Positions 1 through 7,041 of a stretch of 37,922 nt of DNA are shown here, piece by piece. Source of the stretch: Pyrinomonadaceae bacterium (lineage in GTDB: Bacteria > Acidobacteriota > Blastocatellia > Pyrinomonadales > Pyrinomonadaceae). The notes beneath the pieces are model-generated. The model was not told where the DNA came from. It saw nothing but the letters and a program-made list of their open reading frames with translations, and ran no database searches. The DNA lies in the NCBI GenBank assembly GCA_025922875.1, contig JAICGZ010000019.1:1-37922 (forward strand), in the 5' to 3' direction. Position numbers and translations under genes: made by a program. Every line of letters begins with the position of its first letter. Position 1 is the first letter of the stretch.

Positions 1-542
1 CTTGCCAACAAACCAATTGACTGATGGCACAAAGTTGAAGCCGGAACCAACAACGCAGCCTGTACTTCGTAACGTTGAATGCGCTCGATCAACTTCGGGA
101 CGAGTTCGTCAACAACTCTTCCAGCGTCGGGAATGAAACCGCACAAACTCCAAAACACCGGATTGAGTTGACCGATAATCCCGTTGCTTTCAAATTCCAG
201 CAATCGTGCGATGGGCAGTTGCGCGTTCACATCCTGTTGCACCGCAGCCGGATCATAACCTCGCGCCGAAAAGCGAAGATCTGAGTCTTCAACCTCGATA
301 GGAATCTCTCTAAAACTCAAGTCGCCAACCGAAGAACTTGTGTCAAACGCCTGAGTGCCGTCGATGTAGGCGCCGGCTGACGAGATCAACGCAAGATTCA
401 ACATCGGCAGCGCGCGACGCGCAGGCGTGAACGGCGCACGGCGGTTCCGCACGAAAGGGTAATCAGAAAGATCCTCGCTATTCTGCGGTTTCCAACCGCT
501 GAAACGCCTTCGCCAACCTTCTATGTCTTCAATAATGTCCAC
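1..542 (-). CDS. GrdB/PrdB-like reductase subunit (partial, 3' end outside window)
   Basis: An open frame enters at 542 and leaves the window at 1, so about 180 N-terminal residues are visible. They read through blocks such as PFTPARRALPMLNLALISS, AGAYIDGTQAFD, VGDLSFREIP, RGYD and YEVQAALLVPAS followed by CHQSIG. I recognise these as the glycine/sarcosine/betaine reductase component B and D-proline reductase PrdB family. In clostridial enzymes a selenocysteine sits just before the CHQ motif; here that position appears to be Ser (PAS-TLC), so no Sec is needed. No ATG is in frame after the upstream stop; GTG at 542, preceded by GGAAG, is the best start. The gene follows the DUF4149 gene by 22 bp and is probably co-transcribed. 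Outside the amino-acid-fermenting clostridia the substrate of this family is not known to me, so the function is open. Confidence 0.75.
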   Translation of the reverse strand, partial: MDIIEDIEGWRRRFSGWKPQNSEDLSDYPFVRNRRAPFTPARRALPMLNLALISSAGAYIDGTQAFDTSSSVGDLSFREIPIEVEDSDLRFSARGYDPAAVQQDVNAQLPIARLLEFESNGIIGQLNPVFWSLCGFIPDAGRVVDELVPKLIERIQRYEVQAALLVPASTLCHQSIGLLA

Positions 543-564
543 CGGCTTCTTCCATTCTGAGATT

Positions 565-1050
565 TCAATTGCGCAAGCTGCGAACCATCAGGAACATGAC
601 AACAAGAGCGGCAATCATAGCAAGCCCAAGCGCGTTGACCGAATAGCCGTGCAAGTTATCGAAGGCAACTCGCCGTGGATCGTCAGCCGCAATCTGATCG
701 ATTGGCAATACCATCGCTGCCCGCAACGCGCGCATGCGCGCAGCAATAAGCCAATGGCCCACGCCGGTCGCCAAAGCGATCACAGCCAGAGAGATACACT
801 CCATGATAAAACTCACGCGGCCGGAAGCATTGCGGCGCACGATTAACGTCACGAGCAGAAGCAGCGCAACCACAAAACCCGCGAGGTTAACGACCGAGAG
901 TGAACGCGTCACGATCGACCCGGCAATCTCGTTCGCATTTGGCAAACCAAACGATCGCAAAACGCCAAACGCAGCCGGCGCGACTACTGCGCCAAAGAAG
1001 AGCGCGGCGCCAAACCAACAAGCAAGTAAAATCAGTCGTGCGAAGCTCAG
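565..1050 (-). CDS. DUF4149-family membrane protein, start codon uncertain
   Basis: A membrane protein with about four hydrophobic segments: ILSFARLILLACWFGAALFF at the N-terminus, the segment around VVNLAGFVVALLLLVTLIV, the segment around CISLAVIALATGVGHWLI, and LGLAMIAALVVMFLMV at the C-terminus. The order and the early FGAVVAPAAF block fit DUF4149. The function is unknown. The frame is coding from about 1056 downward, but between its upstream stop (near 1100) and the Phe-Gly-Val-Leu block there is no ATG, GTG or TTG. The first canonical start, TTG near 963, would remove the whole first helix. CTG at 1050, about 9 bp after AAAGG, is proposed; ATT at 1056 is another option, and an upstream frameshift cannot be excluded. 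It ends 22 bp before the reductase-like gene. Confidence 0.6.
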   Translation of the reverse strand: MSFARLILLACWFGAALFFGAVVAPAAFGVLRSFGLPNANEIAGSIVTRSLSVVNLAGFVVALLLLVTLIVRRNASGRVSFIMECISLAVIALATGVGHWLIAARMRALRAAMVLPIDQIAADDPRRVAFDNLHGYSVNALGLAMIAALVVMFLMVRSLRN

Positions 1051-1085
1051 GATAATCCAACCTTTCCAATCAAAACTGGTAAGTT

Positions 1086-1191
1086 CAGAGTTCAGCCTTT
1101 AGGCTGCTGTTTTGAGGCCACAAGCTACAGCTTGAACTGGCTTTGCCCGAAGTCTGATTTCTCTGTGTCCTGGGCAAAGCCGCTTGAACTC
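1086..1191. repeat. Nested palindromic spacer (hairpin repeat E)
   Basis: This spacer between the DUF309 and DUF4149 genes consists almost entirely of short inverted repeats. CAGCCT/AGGCTG lies at 1093-1106, AAGCT/AGCTT at 1122-1133, and a 10-bp perfect pair GGCTTTGCCC (1139-1148) and GGGCAAAGCC (1172-1181). GAGTTCA near 1088 and CTTGAACTC at 1183-1191 form an outer pair, and GCTTGAACT occurs twice as a direct repeat (1130 and 1182). It could end transcription of the upstream operon or be a small mobile palindrome. Confidence 0.55.
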
Positions 1192-1195
1192 TAAA

Positions 1196-1639
1196 CTAAT
1201 CAAACTCATCAACGGTTGCGAGCAGTCGAATCTTTGGCGGCACGATCTCAGGCTTCGGCAACTCTCTCGGATCGGCGGCGCTCAACAGCCATGACAGCGC
1301 CGCATCCAATTGGGCCTGATAGTCGTCGAGATCTAACGACATAAAAACACTCGCTCCAAGCCGTGCAAACTTCTCCTTCGCGCGCAAGTACATTTGCCGC
1401 GCGGCTCCCGGCCGGCCGATGTCGAGATGATGAAAGGCGACGGCCGATTGAATCATTGCCTGAAGAAACAGTTTTTCCTGTGGGCCAACTTCGCCCATCC
1501 AACGTTCTTCCCAGGCGTCGTGGGCCGCATGAAACTCGCCGGCGTTATACAGATCGATCCCCGCGATGTACTCAACCGGATACGCGGAAACGTGCGCGTC
1601 GAGATAAGCGCTTTCCAACTCACTCATGTGTTCATGCAT
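1196..1639 (-). CDS. DUF309 domain protein
   Basis: About 147 residues with the characteristic core YNAGEFHAAHDAWEERW followed by EKLFLQAMIQSAVAFHH, which is the DUF309 signature: a small helical domain with conserved His, Glu and Trp, of unknown function. The C-terminus is rich in Pro and charged residues. The coding frame overlaps the end of the flavoprotein gene. Possible starts are TTG at 1654 (preceded by AAAGGTGA at short distance), ATG at 1639 and ATG at 1627. None has a well-spaced ribosome binding site, so translational coupling to the upstream gene is likely. It is the last gene of the DUF6687 - flavoprotein - DUF309 group. The family assignment is firm; the role is unknown. Confidence 0.82.
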   Translation of the reverse strand: MHEHMSELESAYLDAHVSAYPVEYIAGIDLYNAGEFHAAHDAWEERWMGEVGPQEKLFLQAMIQSAVAFHHLDIGRPGAARQMYLRAKEKFARLGASVFMSLDLDDYQAQLDAALSWLLSAADPRELPKPEIVPPKIRLLATVDEFD

Positions 1640-2543
1640 TGAGTCGCGCGGCAATCACCTTTGCAGCAGTCGCCCCTGCGCCCGTGGCGCCGCTGATCGT
1701 AGGGGCAATCGGGTTCGATACGTCGCCGACGGCAAAAACCATCGGCACACTCGTCTCCTGTTCACTGTCGACTCGAATATAACCCTTGTCGTCCACTTCG
1801 AGTTGTTCCCGAAATAACTCAGTATTCGGTTCGACTCCGATGCGAATAAGAACACCACGCACGGCGATTTGAAACGGCTTCAGCCCCTCTTTGCGCGCCA
1901 CTTCCACTGCCACAACCTCTTCATCGCCGATGATACGCTTCACAATGGATTCAGTGAAAACAGTGATGCGATGGCTCGATTGAAGCCGCTGTGCGAGTTC
2001 GCGCCGGGCCCGCAATTTCTTTCCACGGTGAACGAGTGTCACGGTCGGACAGACCTCCGCCAACAGCAAAGCATTCTCCACTGCCGCATCTCCGCCTCCG
2101 ACCACACAAATATCTCGTCCGGCAAAGAGCTCGCGATCGCGAGTGCCGGATTCTATCATTCCCTTTCCCACAAATTCTTTTTCACCCGGCACGCCCAGTT
2201 GCCTTGGTCTAACTCCCGTTGCGATCACAACTGAGATCGATTGCAGATCTTCGCCGCTTTGTAACTTTAGACGCTTCGCTTTCAAATCAATGGCCGCGAT
2301 TGATGTTTGCGTCCAGAGATCGAAATCAGCCGTGTCCACATCCTTTGTAAAGAGCTCAAGCAGTTCCTGGCCATTACTGGTCTCTATACCCAGATAGTTT
2401 TTGATCGGATTGTAAACGCGGTGAAGTTGTCCTCCGCACCGTTCAGCCTGTTCGAGGAGCAGCGTATCGAGGCCCAACTCGTCGCACCAGAAAGCGGTCG
2501 ATAGTCCCGCTGGTCCAGCGCCGATTATGATTACGTCATGCAT
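1632..2543 (-). CDS. Thioredoxin-reductase-like FAD/NAD(P)H oxidoreductase without CxxC
   Basis: 303 residues, the length of a low-molecular-weight thioredoxin reductase. An N-terminal FAD Rossmann motif GAGPAGLS is followed by LLEQAERCGGQ, the NAD(P) motif VVGGGDAAVENALLLAE (about 147-163) and the C-terminal FAD signature VFAVGDVSNP. At the place where TrxB carries CATC, the sequence reads SGTR (residues 132-135), so both redox cysteines are missing. It therefore cannot pass electrons to thioredoxin in the usual way. By analogy with TrxR-like ferredoxin-NADP reductases it may reduce ferredoxin, flavodoxin or another partner. It starts 1 bp after the DUF6687 stop, and its end overlaps the DUF309 gene, so the three genes form a tight operon. 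The fold is certain, the electron acceptor is not. Confidence 0.88.
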   Translation of the reverse strand: MHDVIIIGAGPAGLSTAFWCDELGLDTLLLEQAERCGGQLHRVYNPIKNYLGIETSNGQELLELFTKDVDTADFDLWTQTSIAAIDLKAKRLKLQSGEDLQSISVVIATGVRPRQLGVPGEKEFVGKGMIESGTRDRELFAGRDICVVGGGDAAVENALLLAEVCPTVTLVHRGKKLRARRELAQRLQSSHRITVFTESIVKRIIGDEEVVAVEVARKEGLKPFQIAVRGVLIRIGVEPNTELFREQLEVDDKGYIRVDSEQETSVPMVFAVGDVSNPIAPTISGATGAGATAAKVIAARLNA

Positions 2544-2544
2544 T

Positions 2545-3555
2545 CTATGGTACGGAACTGGCCACTAAGGATTCAGAGGTTTGCAGAACCGAAACAACTT
2601 CATCCGGCTCGAGGCGCGACGCGGTGAGCGTTCCACTCGCGTCAAGAAACTTCACTGCTGACGTCATCTCACGATCATCTGGTTGCCAACGCCCGTCGCG
2701 ATTACTCTCTTTGCTGTTGAGCAACTGCAACGCAGTGCTCAAATCGCGGCGCTTGATGCGCGGACGCACGACAGTCTCCGCCCAGGAGTAGTAAGGATAA
2801 TCGAGGCGATAAAACCAGCCGCCGCTACTCGGAATCGCTATCAGAAACAGTTCGCCGCGTGCAAATTTGGAGATCGCTGTGTATGGCGCCGAATGTTTTG
2901 TCGGACGAAAACCGGCGCCGTCAAAAAGCTCCGGTGCGAGAGTGATAACGGAAATTCCGGAATGCTCAGTGACTGTCGATTTGCCGCGCTCAAAACTCTC
3001 AATCGCAGCGGCAACGCTGTTCCAACCCTCGCGCCAGAGGTGTTCGTAAGCGTTGATGTTCGTAAGTAAGCGCTCCACTTCGGGAAGCACAAGCTCATAA
3101 GCACGCGCGTCGTCATTAACCTCCTCGCCGGCGAGGAATCGCGCCAGCGGTGAACCGTCATCGTTGTTTGGACTGGCCTGATCAGACCCTTGTATGGCAA
3201 TACTGACGCGCACTCCATCGTCGCTCGAGTGCTCCGAAAAATCTCCGGCCTCAGCCGCGGCAATTAACAGACTCCGGTGAGCGAGCGCACGCTCGCCTGT
3301 CAGCACGGTCCACACGGACAACACGCCGTCAGTATCGAAGTGATTATTGGTGACGAGTTCAATACCGTTCGTTAGAGCCGCCCTGTTTGGTGAGGCGACA
3401 AGATTGAGGGCGATCTCGGTTGAGGTGTCGGCCTTCACTTCGGTTGGCGTCGCATTTCCTTCCCAGTGTGAGAAGTGGATGGCGTTGTCGACCGTTCCAT
3501 CAACTGATAACTTCGGAACATTCTCGAGGGCGTCGCTGTAGAATTCGAATCTCAT
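2545..3555 (-). CDS. DUF6687 family protein
   Basis: 336 residues from ATG 3555, chosen because AAAGG lies 6 bp upstream and the sequence begins MRFEFYSDALENVP, the usual start of this family as I recall it. A longer frame to 3642 exists but has no sign of being coding. Visible blocks are FSHWEGNATP, a His-Asp-rich block NNHFDTDGVLSVW (about residues 73-85), which could bind a metal, and a Trp/Tyr-rich block GGWFYRLDYPYYSW. There is no signal peptide or membrane helix. The function is unknown. It is the first gene of the minus-strand operon with the flavoprotein and DUF309, and faces away from the rhodanese gene across 123 bp that should hold both promoters. Confidence 0.78.
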   Translation of the reverse strand: MRFEFYSDALENVPKLSVDGTVDNAIHFSHWEGNATPTEVKADTSTEIALNLVASPNRAALTNGIELVTNNHFDTDGVLSVWTVLTGERALAHRSLLIAAAEAGDFSEHSSDDGVRVSIAIQGSDQASPNNDDGSPLARFLAGEEVNDDARAYELVLPEVERLLTNINAYEHLWREGWNSVAAAIESFERGKSTVTEHSGISVITLAPELFDGAGFRPTKHSAPYTAISKFARGELFLIAIPSSGGWFYRLDYPYYSWAETVVRPRIKRRDLSTALQLLNSKESNRDGRWQPDDREMTSAVKFLDASGTLTASRLEPDEVVSVLQTSESLVASSVP

Positions 3556-3678
3556 GGCTAGCCTTTCGCAAGGAGCTATTTTCGTCAAAAGTGTAACGCA
3601 TCTGATTCTTGCGCGCCTCCCGGGAGTGCGGCGCACAAACAACAGTGCTTGTGTGGTTCAAGTGCAGGTGCTTAAGAT

Positions 3679-4008
3679 ATGTCCACTATGGAAGAGATCA
3701 CCTCAACCGAACTGAAGCAGCGCCTGGATAAAGGCGACGACATTCAAATTATCGACGTGCGGGAGGACGATGAGGTCGCCGTCGGCCGCATTCCGAATTC
3801 GGTGCACATCCCGCTCGGGCAGGTGTTGAATCGCATGGATGAAATCGACGCAAATCGCGAGACGGTTGTGTATTGCAAGATGGGCGGGCGTAGTGCGCGG
3901 GCGGTCGACGCGCTTCAGCGTTCCGGGTTTGAAGGGAAACTAATAAATCTAAAGGGTGGGATTATTGGATGGTCGAATGAGGTAGATCCGAGCGTGCCGA
4001 AGTACTGA
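3679..4008 (+). CDS. Single-domain rhodanese-like sulfurtransferase
   Basis: 109 residues forming one rhodanese domain: IIDVREDDEVAVGRIPNSVH near the N-terminus and the active-site loop CKMGGRSA with the catalytic Cys66, then GFEGKLINLKGGIIGW. The CxxGxR-S loop supports sulfur transfer through a persulfide. The sequence resembles the C-terminal rhodanese domain of MoeZ/MoeBR-type proteins and stand-alone GlpE/PspE-like proteins. No signal peptide is present, so it is cytoplasmic. ATG 3679 is used; ATG 3688 is also possible, and GCAGGTG upstream is a weak ribosome binding site. A moaA gene is present at 18907-19911, but no direct link to molybdopterin sulfur transfer is shown. Confidence 0.92.
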   Translation: MSTMEEITSTELKQRLDKGDDIQIIDVREDDEVAVGRIPNSVHIPLGQVLNRMDEIDANRETVVYCKMGGRSARAVDALQRSGFEGKLINLKGGIIGWSNEVDPSVPKY

Positions 4009-4018
4009 ATTCCGAAGA

Positions 4019-4106
4019 GTAGTTTCACGCAAAGGCGCAAAGAAGAACCGCAAGAAACAGAAGGCTTTGCGCCTTTGCGCGAACTTTGCGCCTTGCGTGA
4101 AACTAC
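4019..4106. repeat. Hairpin repeat A, copy 1 (likely bidirectional terminator)
   Basis: Arms at 4019-4042 and 4084-4106 are complementary over 23 pairs with one bulged A. The core is CGCAAAGGCGCAAAG on one arm and CTTTGCGCCTTGCG on the other. The element fills the gap between the convergent rhodanese and 2Fe-2S genes, and the right arm contains the TAG stop of the 2Fe-2S gene (4103-4105). The same core occurs at 6971-7032 and 26220-26301. Confidence 0.85.
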
Positions 4107-4483
4107 TTCGTTATTCCCTCGAGTTCGATAAACCGGCTCAACTTCGTGATCACCATCCCCTCTTCACATTCCAACCGGCACGACAACGCCGGCCGATCGT
4201 TCTGCTCGTTCTCGCCTCGCTTGTGATACCAGATCTGGCAATTGGTGCACTCTCCATTCCAACAGAAGTCGCCGTACGAAATCGTGTTGATGGACAGGTA
4301 TTGAAAACAACGCAGCAAACGATTCTTTTCCGGCACGCTGACTTCATTGCCCACGATCTCGAGACTGATAAACCTCTCGTAAGGATCGAGCAGATCCGCC
4401 GCGCCTTCGTCCAGGCCGCTGCCTGCGCTTTGTTCAGTCATAGGCAGCGGCAGTATAATCCCTCGCTGCTTAATTCGCTGCAA
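4103..4483 (-). CDS. Small 2Fe-2S ferredoxin-like protein
   Basis: 126 residues with a cysteine pattern C74-x4-C79-x2-C82-x19-C102 (CWNGECTNC, then SCRLEC), typical of a plant-type 2Fe-2S ferredoxin fold, as also seen at the N-terminus of NuoG and in FdhA-like proteins. The N-terminal 35 residues are acidic and probably disordered. TTG at 4483 gives the longest frame; ATG at 4441 (MTEQSAG) is an equally good start and leaves the cluster domain intact. It diverges from the glutaredoxin gene, with only 20 bp between their TTG codons, so both promoters must lie inside coding sequence or the start assigned here is too long. That favours the ATG at 4441. It is likely an electron carrier; the partner is unknown. 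Confidence 0.75.
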   Translation of the reverse strand: MQRIKQRGIILPLPMTEQSAGSGLDEGAADLLDPYERFISLEIVGNEVSVPEKNRLLRCFQYLSINTISYGDFCWNGECTNCQIWYHKRGENEQNDRPALSCRLECEEGMVITKLSRFIELEGITK

Positions 4484-4503
4484 AAAACTCGGGGGTAATC
4501 AAT

Positions 4504-4725
4504 TTGGCCTTAGTAATCTACACAAAGCCCGGCTGTCCTTATTGCCAGGAGGCACGCGACTACTACAACTCTAAAGGCATTCCGTTTCTCGACTACGACG
4601 CCCAGAACGATAAGGCACGACGCGCCGAGATGTTCTCATTTTCCGGCGGCGATCCAACGGTGCCGTGTATTGTTCAGGATGGTAAATATGTGGGCTCCGG
4701 CTGGGGAAATCCTCCTCGCGGTTGA
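4504..4725 (+). CDS. Glutaredoxin-like protein
   Basis: 73 residues, a compact glutaredoxin fold: LVIYTKPGCPYCQEARDYY with the CPYC active site at residues 11-14, the cis-Pro loop DPTVPCIV and the C-terminal GSGWG. It starts at TTG 4504, preceded by GGGGG about 8 bp upstream. It probably reduces disulfides or glutathionylated proteins in the cytoplasm. It is short for a classical GrxA/GrxC and also resembles the UXX-star group of Sec/Cys glutaredoxin-like proteins, where a Cys or Sec sits at the first position; here both positions are Cys. It is followed by a hairpin terminator at 4738-4763. Confidence 0.88.
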   Translation: MALVIYTKPGCPYCQEARDYYNSKGIPFLDYDAQNDKARRAEMFSFSGGDPTVPCIVQDGKYVGSGWGNPPRG

Positions 4726-4737
4726 ACCGTTCACGAC

Positions 4738-4763
4738 TAGCCGGCCGTGCGCCGGCTACTTTT
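4738..4763 (+). terminator. Rho-independent terminator after the glutaredoxin gene
   Basis: A perfect 8-bp stem TAGCCGGC / GCCGGCTA (4738-4745 and 4751-4758) with a 5-base loop, followed by CTTTT. It begins 12 bp after the glutaredoxin stop codon. Confidence 0.7.
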
Positions 4764-4791
4764 GCAATAGCTGTCTCCCCTTAAATAAATT
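4762..4791 (+). promoter_or_regulatory. Possible promoter of the S9 peptidase gene
   Basis: TTGCAA at 4762-4767 and TAAATT at 4786-4791 are separated by 18 bp in an AT-rich stretch between the terminator and the peptidase gene. The match to the sigma-70 consensus is partial and no other evidence supports it. Confidence 0.28.
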
Positions 4792-4815
4792 GTGCTTTTT
4801 ACCAGGAAGGTATTT

Positions 4816-6954
4816 ATGAAAAATCGCTCCCGTTTACCTTTTCTGCTAATGCTCTTCGTTTCATCTGTTCTGTCAATTAATAATACTGTCATAGCACAAT
4901 CGAAGGGAGGAGCCGGCGCGCCCCAACCACCAATGGCCGAAAAGAAACCAAAGACCACGAATATTCACGGTGTAACTCTCGTTGACGATTACTTCTGGCT
5001 GCGCGAAAAAACAAACCCGGCAGTGCTCGCCCATCTTCAAGCTGAAGATGCTTACACCCAGGAGATGATGAAACACACTGAGCCGCTCCAGGAGAAGCTC
5101 TATAAGGAAATGCTCAGTCACATAAAACAGACTGACACACAAGTTCCCTATCGCTCAGGAAACTACTTCTATTACACCCGAACTGAGGAAGGTAAACAGT
5201 ACCCGATCTTCTGTCGCAAAAAAGGCAGTCTCGTTGCTCCCGAAGAGATCGTGCTCGATCAGAATGAACTGGCCAAAGGTCACAAGTTCATGAGTCTCGG
5301 AGCGTTTCTTCCAAGCGATGACGGAAATTTGCTCGCCTACAGCACTGACAACACCGGCTACCGTCAATTCACGCTCCACATCAAAGACTTGCGAACTGGC
5401 GAACTCCTCCCTGAACGAATGGAGCGCGTGACCGCCCTCGCGTGGGCAAACGATAACAAGACACTTTTCTTCGTCACTGAAGACCCGGTAACCAAACGAA
5501 GCGATAAGTTTTTCCGGCACGTGCTGGGAACTGACAAGACTGACCTGGTTTACGAAGAGAAAGACGAACTGTTTGACATCGTAACCGGACGCTCGCGCGA
5601 CAAGGCAGTTATCTTTCTCGATGCTATCAGCAAGACGTCAACCGAGGTTCGCTACTTACTTGCAGCCGAGCCTAACACCGGACTCAAGGTGATTCTCCCG
5701 CGGCAACCGGATCATGAGTACGACGTCGACTACCGCAACAATCTCTTCTACATCCGCACAAACAAGGGCGCGAAGAATTTCCGCATAGTCACAGCGCCGG
5801 TGAATGATCCCTCTGAGAAGAACTGGAAAGAATTCATAACACACAACCCTGCAGTGAAGTTGGAGGCCATCAGTCTCTTTGCCGATCATGCCGTGTTGTC
5901 TGAATGGGAAAACGGCTTGCAACAACTCGAAGTTGTCAACTTCAAAACGAGCCTACGACATCGCATAAAGTTTCCGGAACCAGTTTACTCGGCGAATCTG
6001 TCGCATAATCGCGAATTCAATACTCCGGTCGTCCGGTACACCTACAATTCCCTCGTCAGACCGAATTCCACGTTTGATTACGACATGAACACGGGCAAAT
6101 CGACGTTGCTGAAGCAGCAGGAAGTGCCCGGCGGATTCGACGCGGCAAACTACAAATCAGAACGAGTGTTTGCCACGGCCTCAGACGGCACGAAGATTCC
6201 GATGTCGATGGTCTATCGAAAGGGAGTGAAACTGGATGGCTCTGCGCCTCTGCTTCTTTATGGATACGGTTCATACGGCGCTTCGATGCCGCCGAGTTTC
6301 TCATCAATTCGTTTGAGTCTGCTCGACCGCGGCGTCATCTTTGTGATCGGCCACATTCGCGGTGGTGGTGAGTTGGGCGAGGAGTGGCGCCAGGCGGGCA
6401 GGATGATGAACAAGATGAATACGTTCACGGATTTCATCGCCTGCGCTGAAACGCTGATTGACAAGAAGTACACGTCAAAGGACCGGCTGGTTATTCAGGG
6501 TGGAAGTGCCGGCGGCTTGCTTGTGGGAGTCGTCAGCAACTTGCGGCCGGACCTTTTCAAAGCAGTCGTATCGCAAGTGCCGTTCGTCGATGTGTTAAAT
6601 ACGATGCTTGATGCAAGCATACCGCTGACGACCAGTGAATACATCGAGTGGGGTAATCCGAATGAAAAGGCGGCGTTCGAATACATGAAGACGTATTCGC
6701 CGTACGACAACATTGCGAAGAAGGATTATCCGGCGATGCTCGTCAAGGTTTCTGTAAACGACAGCCAGGTGCCATATTGGGAAGGCGCGAAACTCGTGGC
6801 CAAGCTGCGCGACATGAAAACTGACAAGAACCCGTTGCTGTTGAAGGTCAATTTCGGCGCGGGCCACGGCGGCGCTTCCGGACGCTACGATGCATTACGT
6901 GAAGCGGCGTTTGACTATGCGTTCATGCTGTGGCAAATGGGCGTGACGGAATAG
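4816..6954 (+). CDS. Secreted prolyl oligopeptidase family peptidase (S9A, oligopeptidase B-like)
   Basis: 712 residues from ATG 4816, chosen for AGGAAGG 5 bp upstream and the signal peptide it exposes (KNR, a hydrophobic core, then a likely cleavage after VIAQ). The N-terminal two thirds form the S9 beta-propeller (from DDYFWLREK onward). The C-terminal alpha/beta hydrolase domain carries GGSAGG with nucleophile Ser564, Asp649 in VNDSQVPYW and His684 in GAGHGGASG; the complete triad is visible. Segments such as YGSYGASMPPSF and RGGGELGEEW are typical of oligopeptidase B/PtrB. Family members cleave short peptides after Lys/Arg or Pro, and this one would act in the periplasm. It is probably transcribed alone. 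Confidence 0.92.
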   Translation: MKNRSRLPFLLMLFVSSVLSINNTVIAQSKGGAGAPQPPMAEKKPKTTNIHGVTLVDDYFWLREKTNPAVLAHLQAEDAYTQEMMKHTEPLQEKLYKEMLSHIKQTDTQVPYRSGNYFYYTRTEEGKQYPIFCRKKGSLVAPEEIVLDQNELAKGHKFMSLGAFLPSDDGNLLAYSTDNTGYRQFTLHIKDLRTGELLPERMERVTALAWANDNKTLFFVTEDPVTKRSDKFFRHVLGTDKTDLVYEEKDELFDIVTGRSRDKAVIFLDAISKTSTEVRYLLAAEPNTGLKVILPRQPDHEYDVDYRNNLFYIRTNKGAKNFRIVTAPVNDPSEKNWKEFITHNPAVKLEAISLFADHAVLSEWENGLQQLEVVNFKTSLRHRIKFPEPVYSANLSHNREFNTPVVRYTYNSLVRPNSTFDYDMNTGKSTLLKQQEVPGGFDAANYKSERVFATASDGTKIPMSMVYRKGVKLDGSAPLLLYGYGSYGASMPPSFSSIRLSLLDRGVIFVIGHIRGGGELGEEWRQAGRMMNKMNTFTDFIACAETLIDKKYTSKDRLVIQGGSAGGLLVGVVSNLRPDLFKAVVSQVPFVDVLNTMLDASIPLTTSEYIEWGNPNEKAAFEYMKTYSPYDNIAKKDYPAMLVKVSVNDSQVPYWEGAKLVAKLRDMKTDKNPLLLKVNFGAGHGGASGRYDALREAAFDYAFMLWQMGVTE

Positions 6955-6970
6955 CCTGAATCTCGGGTTT

Positions 6971-7032
6971 TTCCCGCAAAGGCGCAAAGAAGCAAAGAAC
7001 CTGCTAAATTCTTCTTTGCGTCTTTGCGGGAA
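6971..7032. repeat. Hairpin repeat A, copy 2, in the kinase leader
   Basis: Arms 6971-6992 and 7011-7032 pair over 22 positions with one G-T wobble; the loop is 18 bases. The core is again CGCAAAGGCGCAAAG. It starts 17 bp after the peptidase stop. Its right arm ends in GCGGGAA only 9 bp before the kinase ATG at 7042, so it contributes the only ribosome-binding-like sequence (GGGAAG) of that gene. Confidence 0.85.
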
Positions 7033-7041
7033 GCCTTTCAA

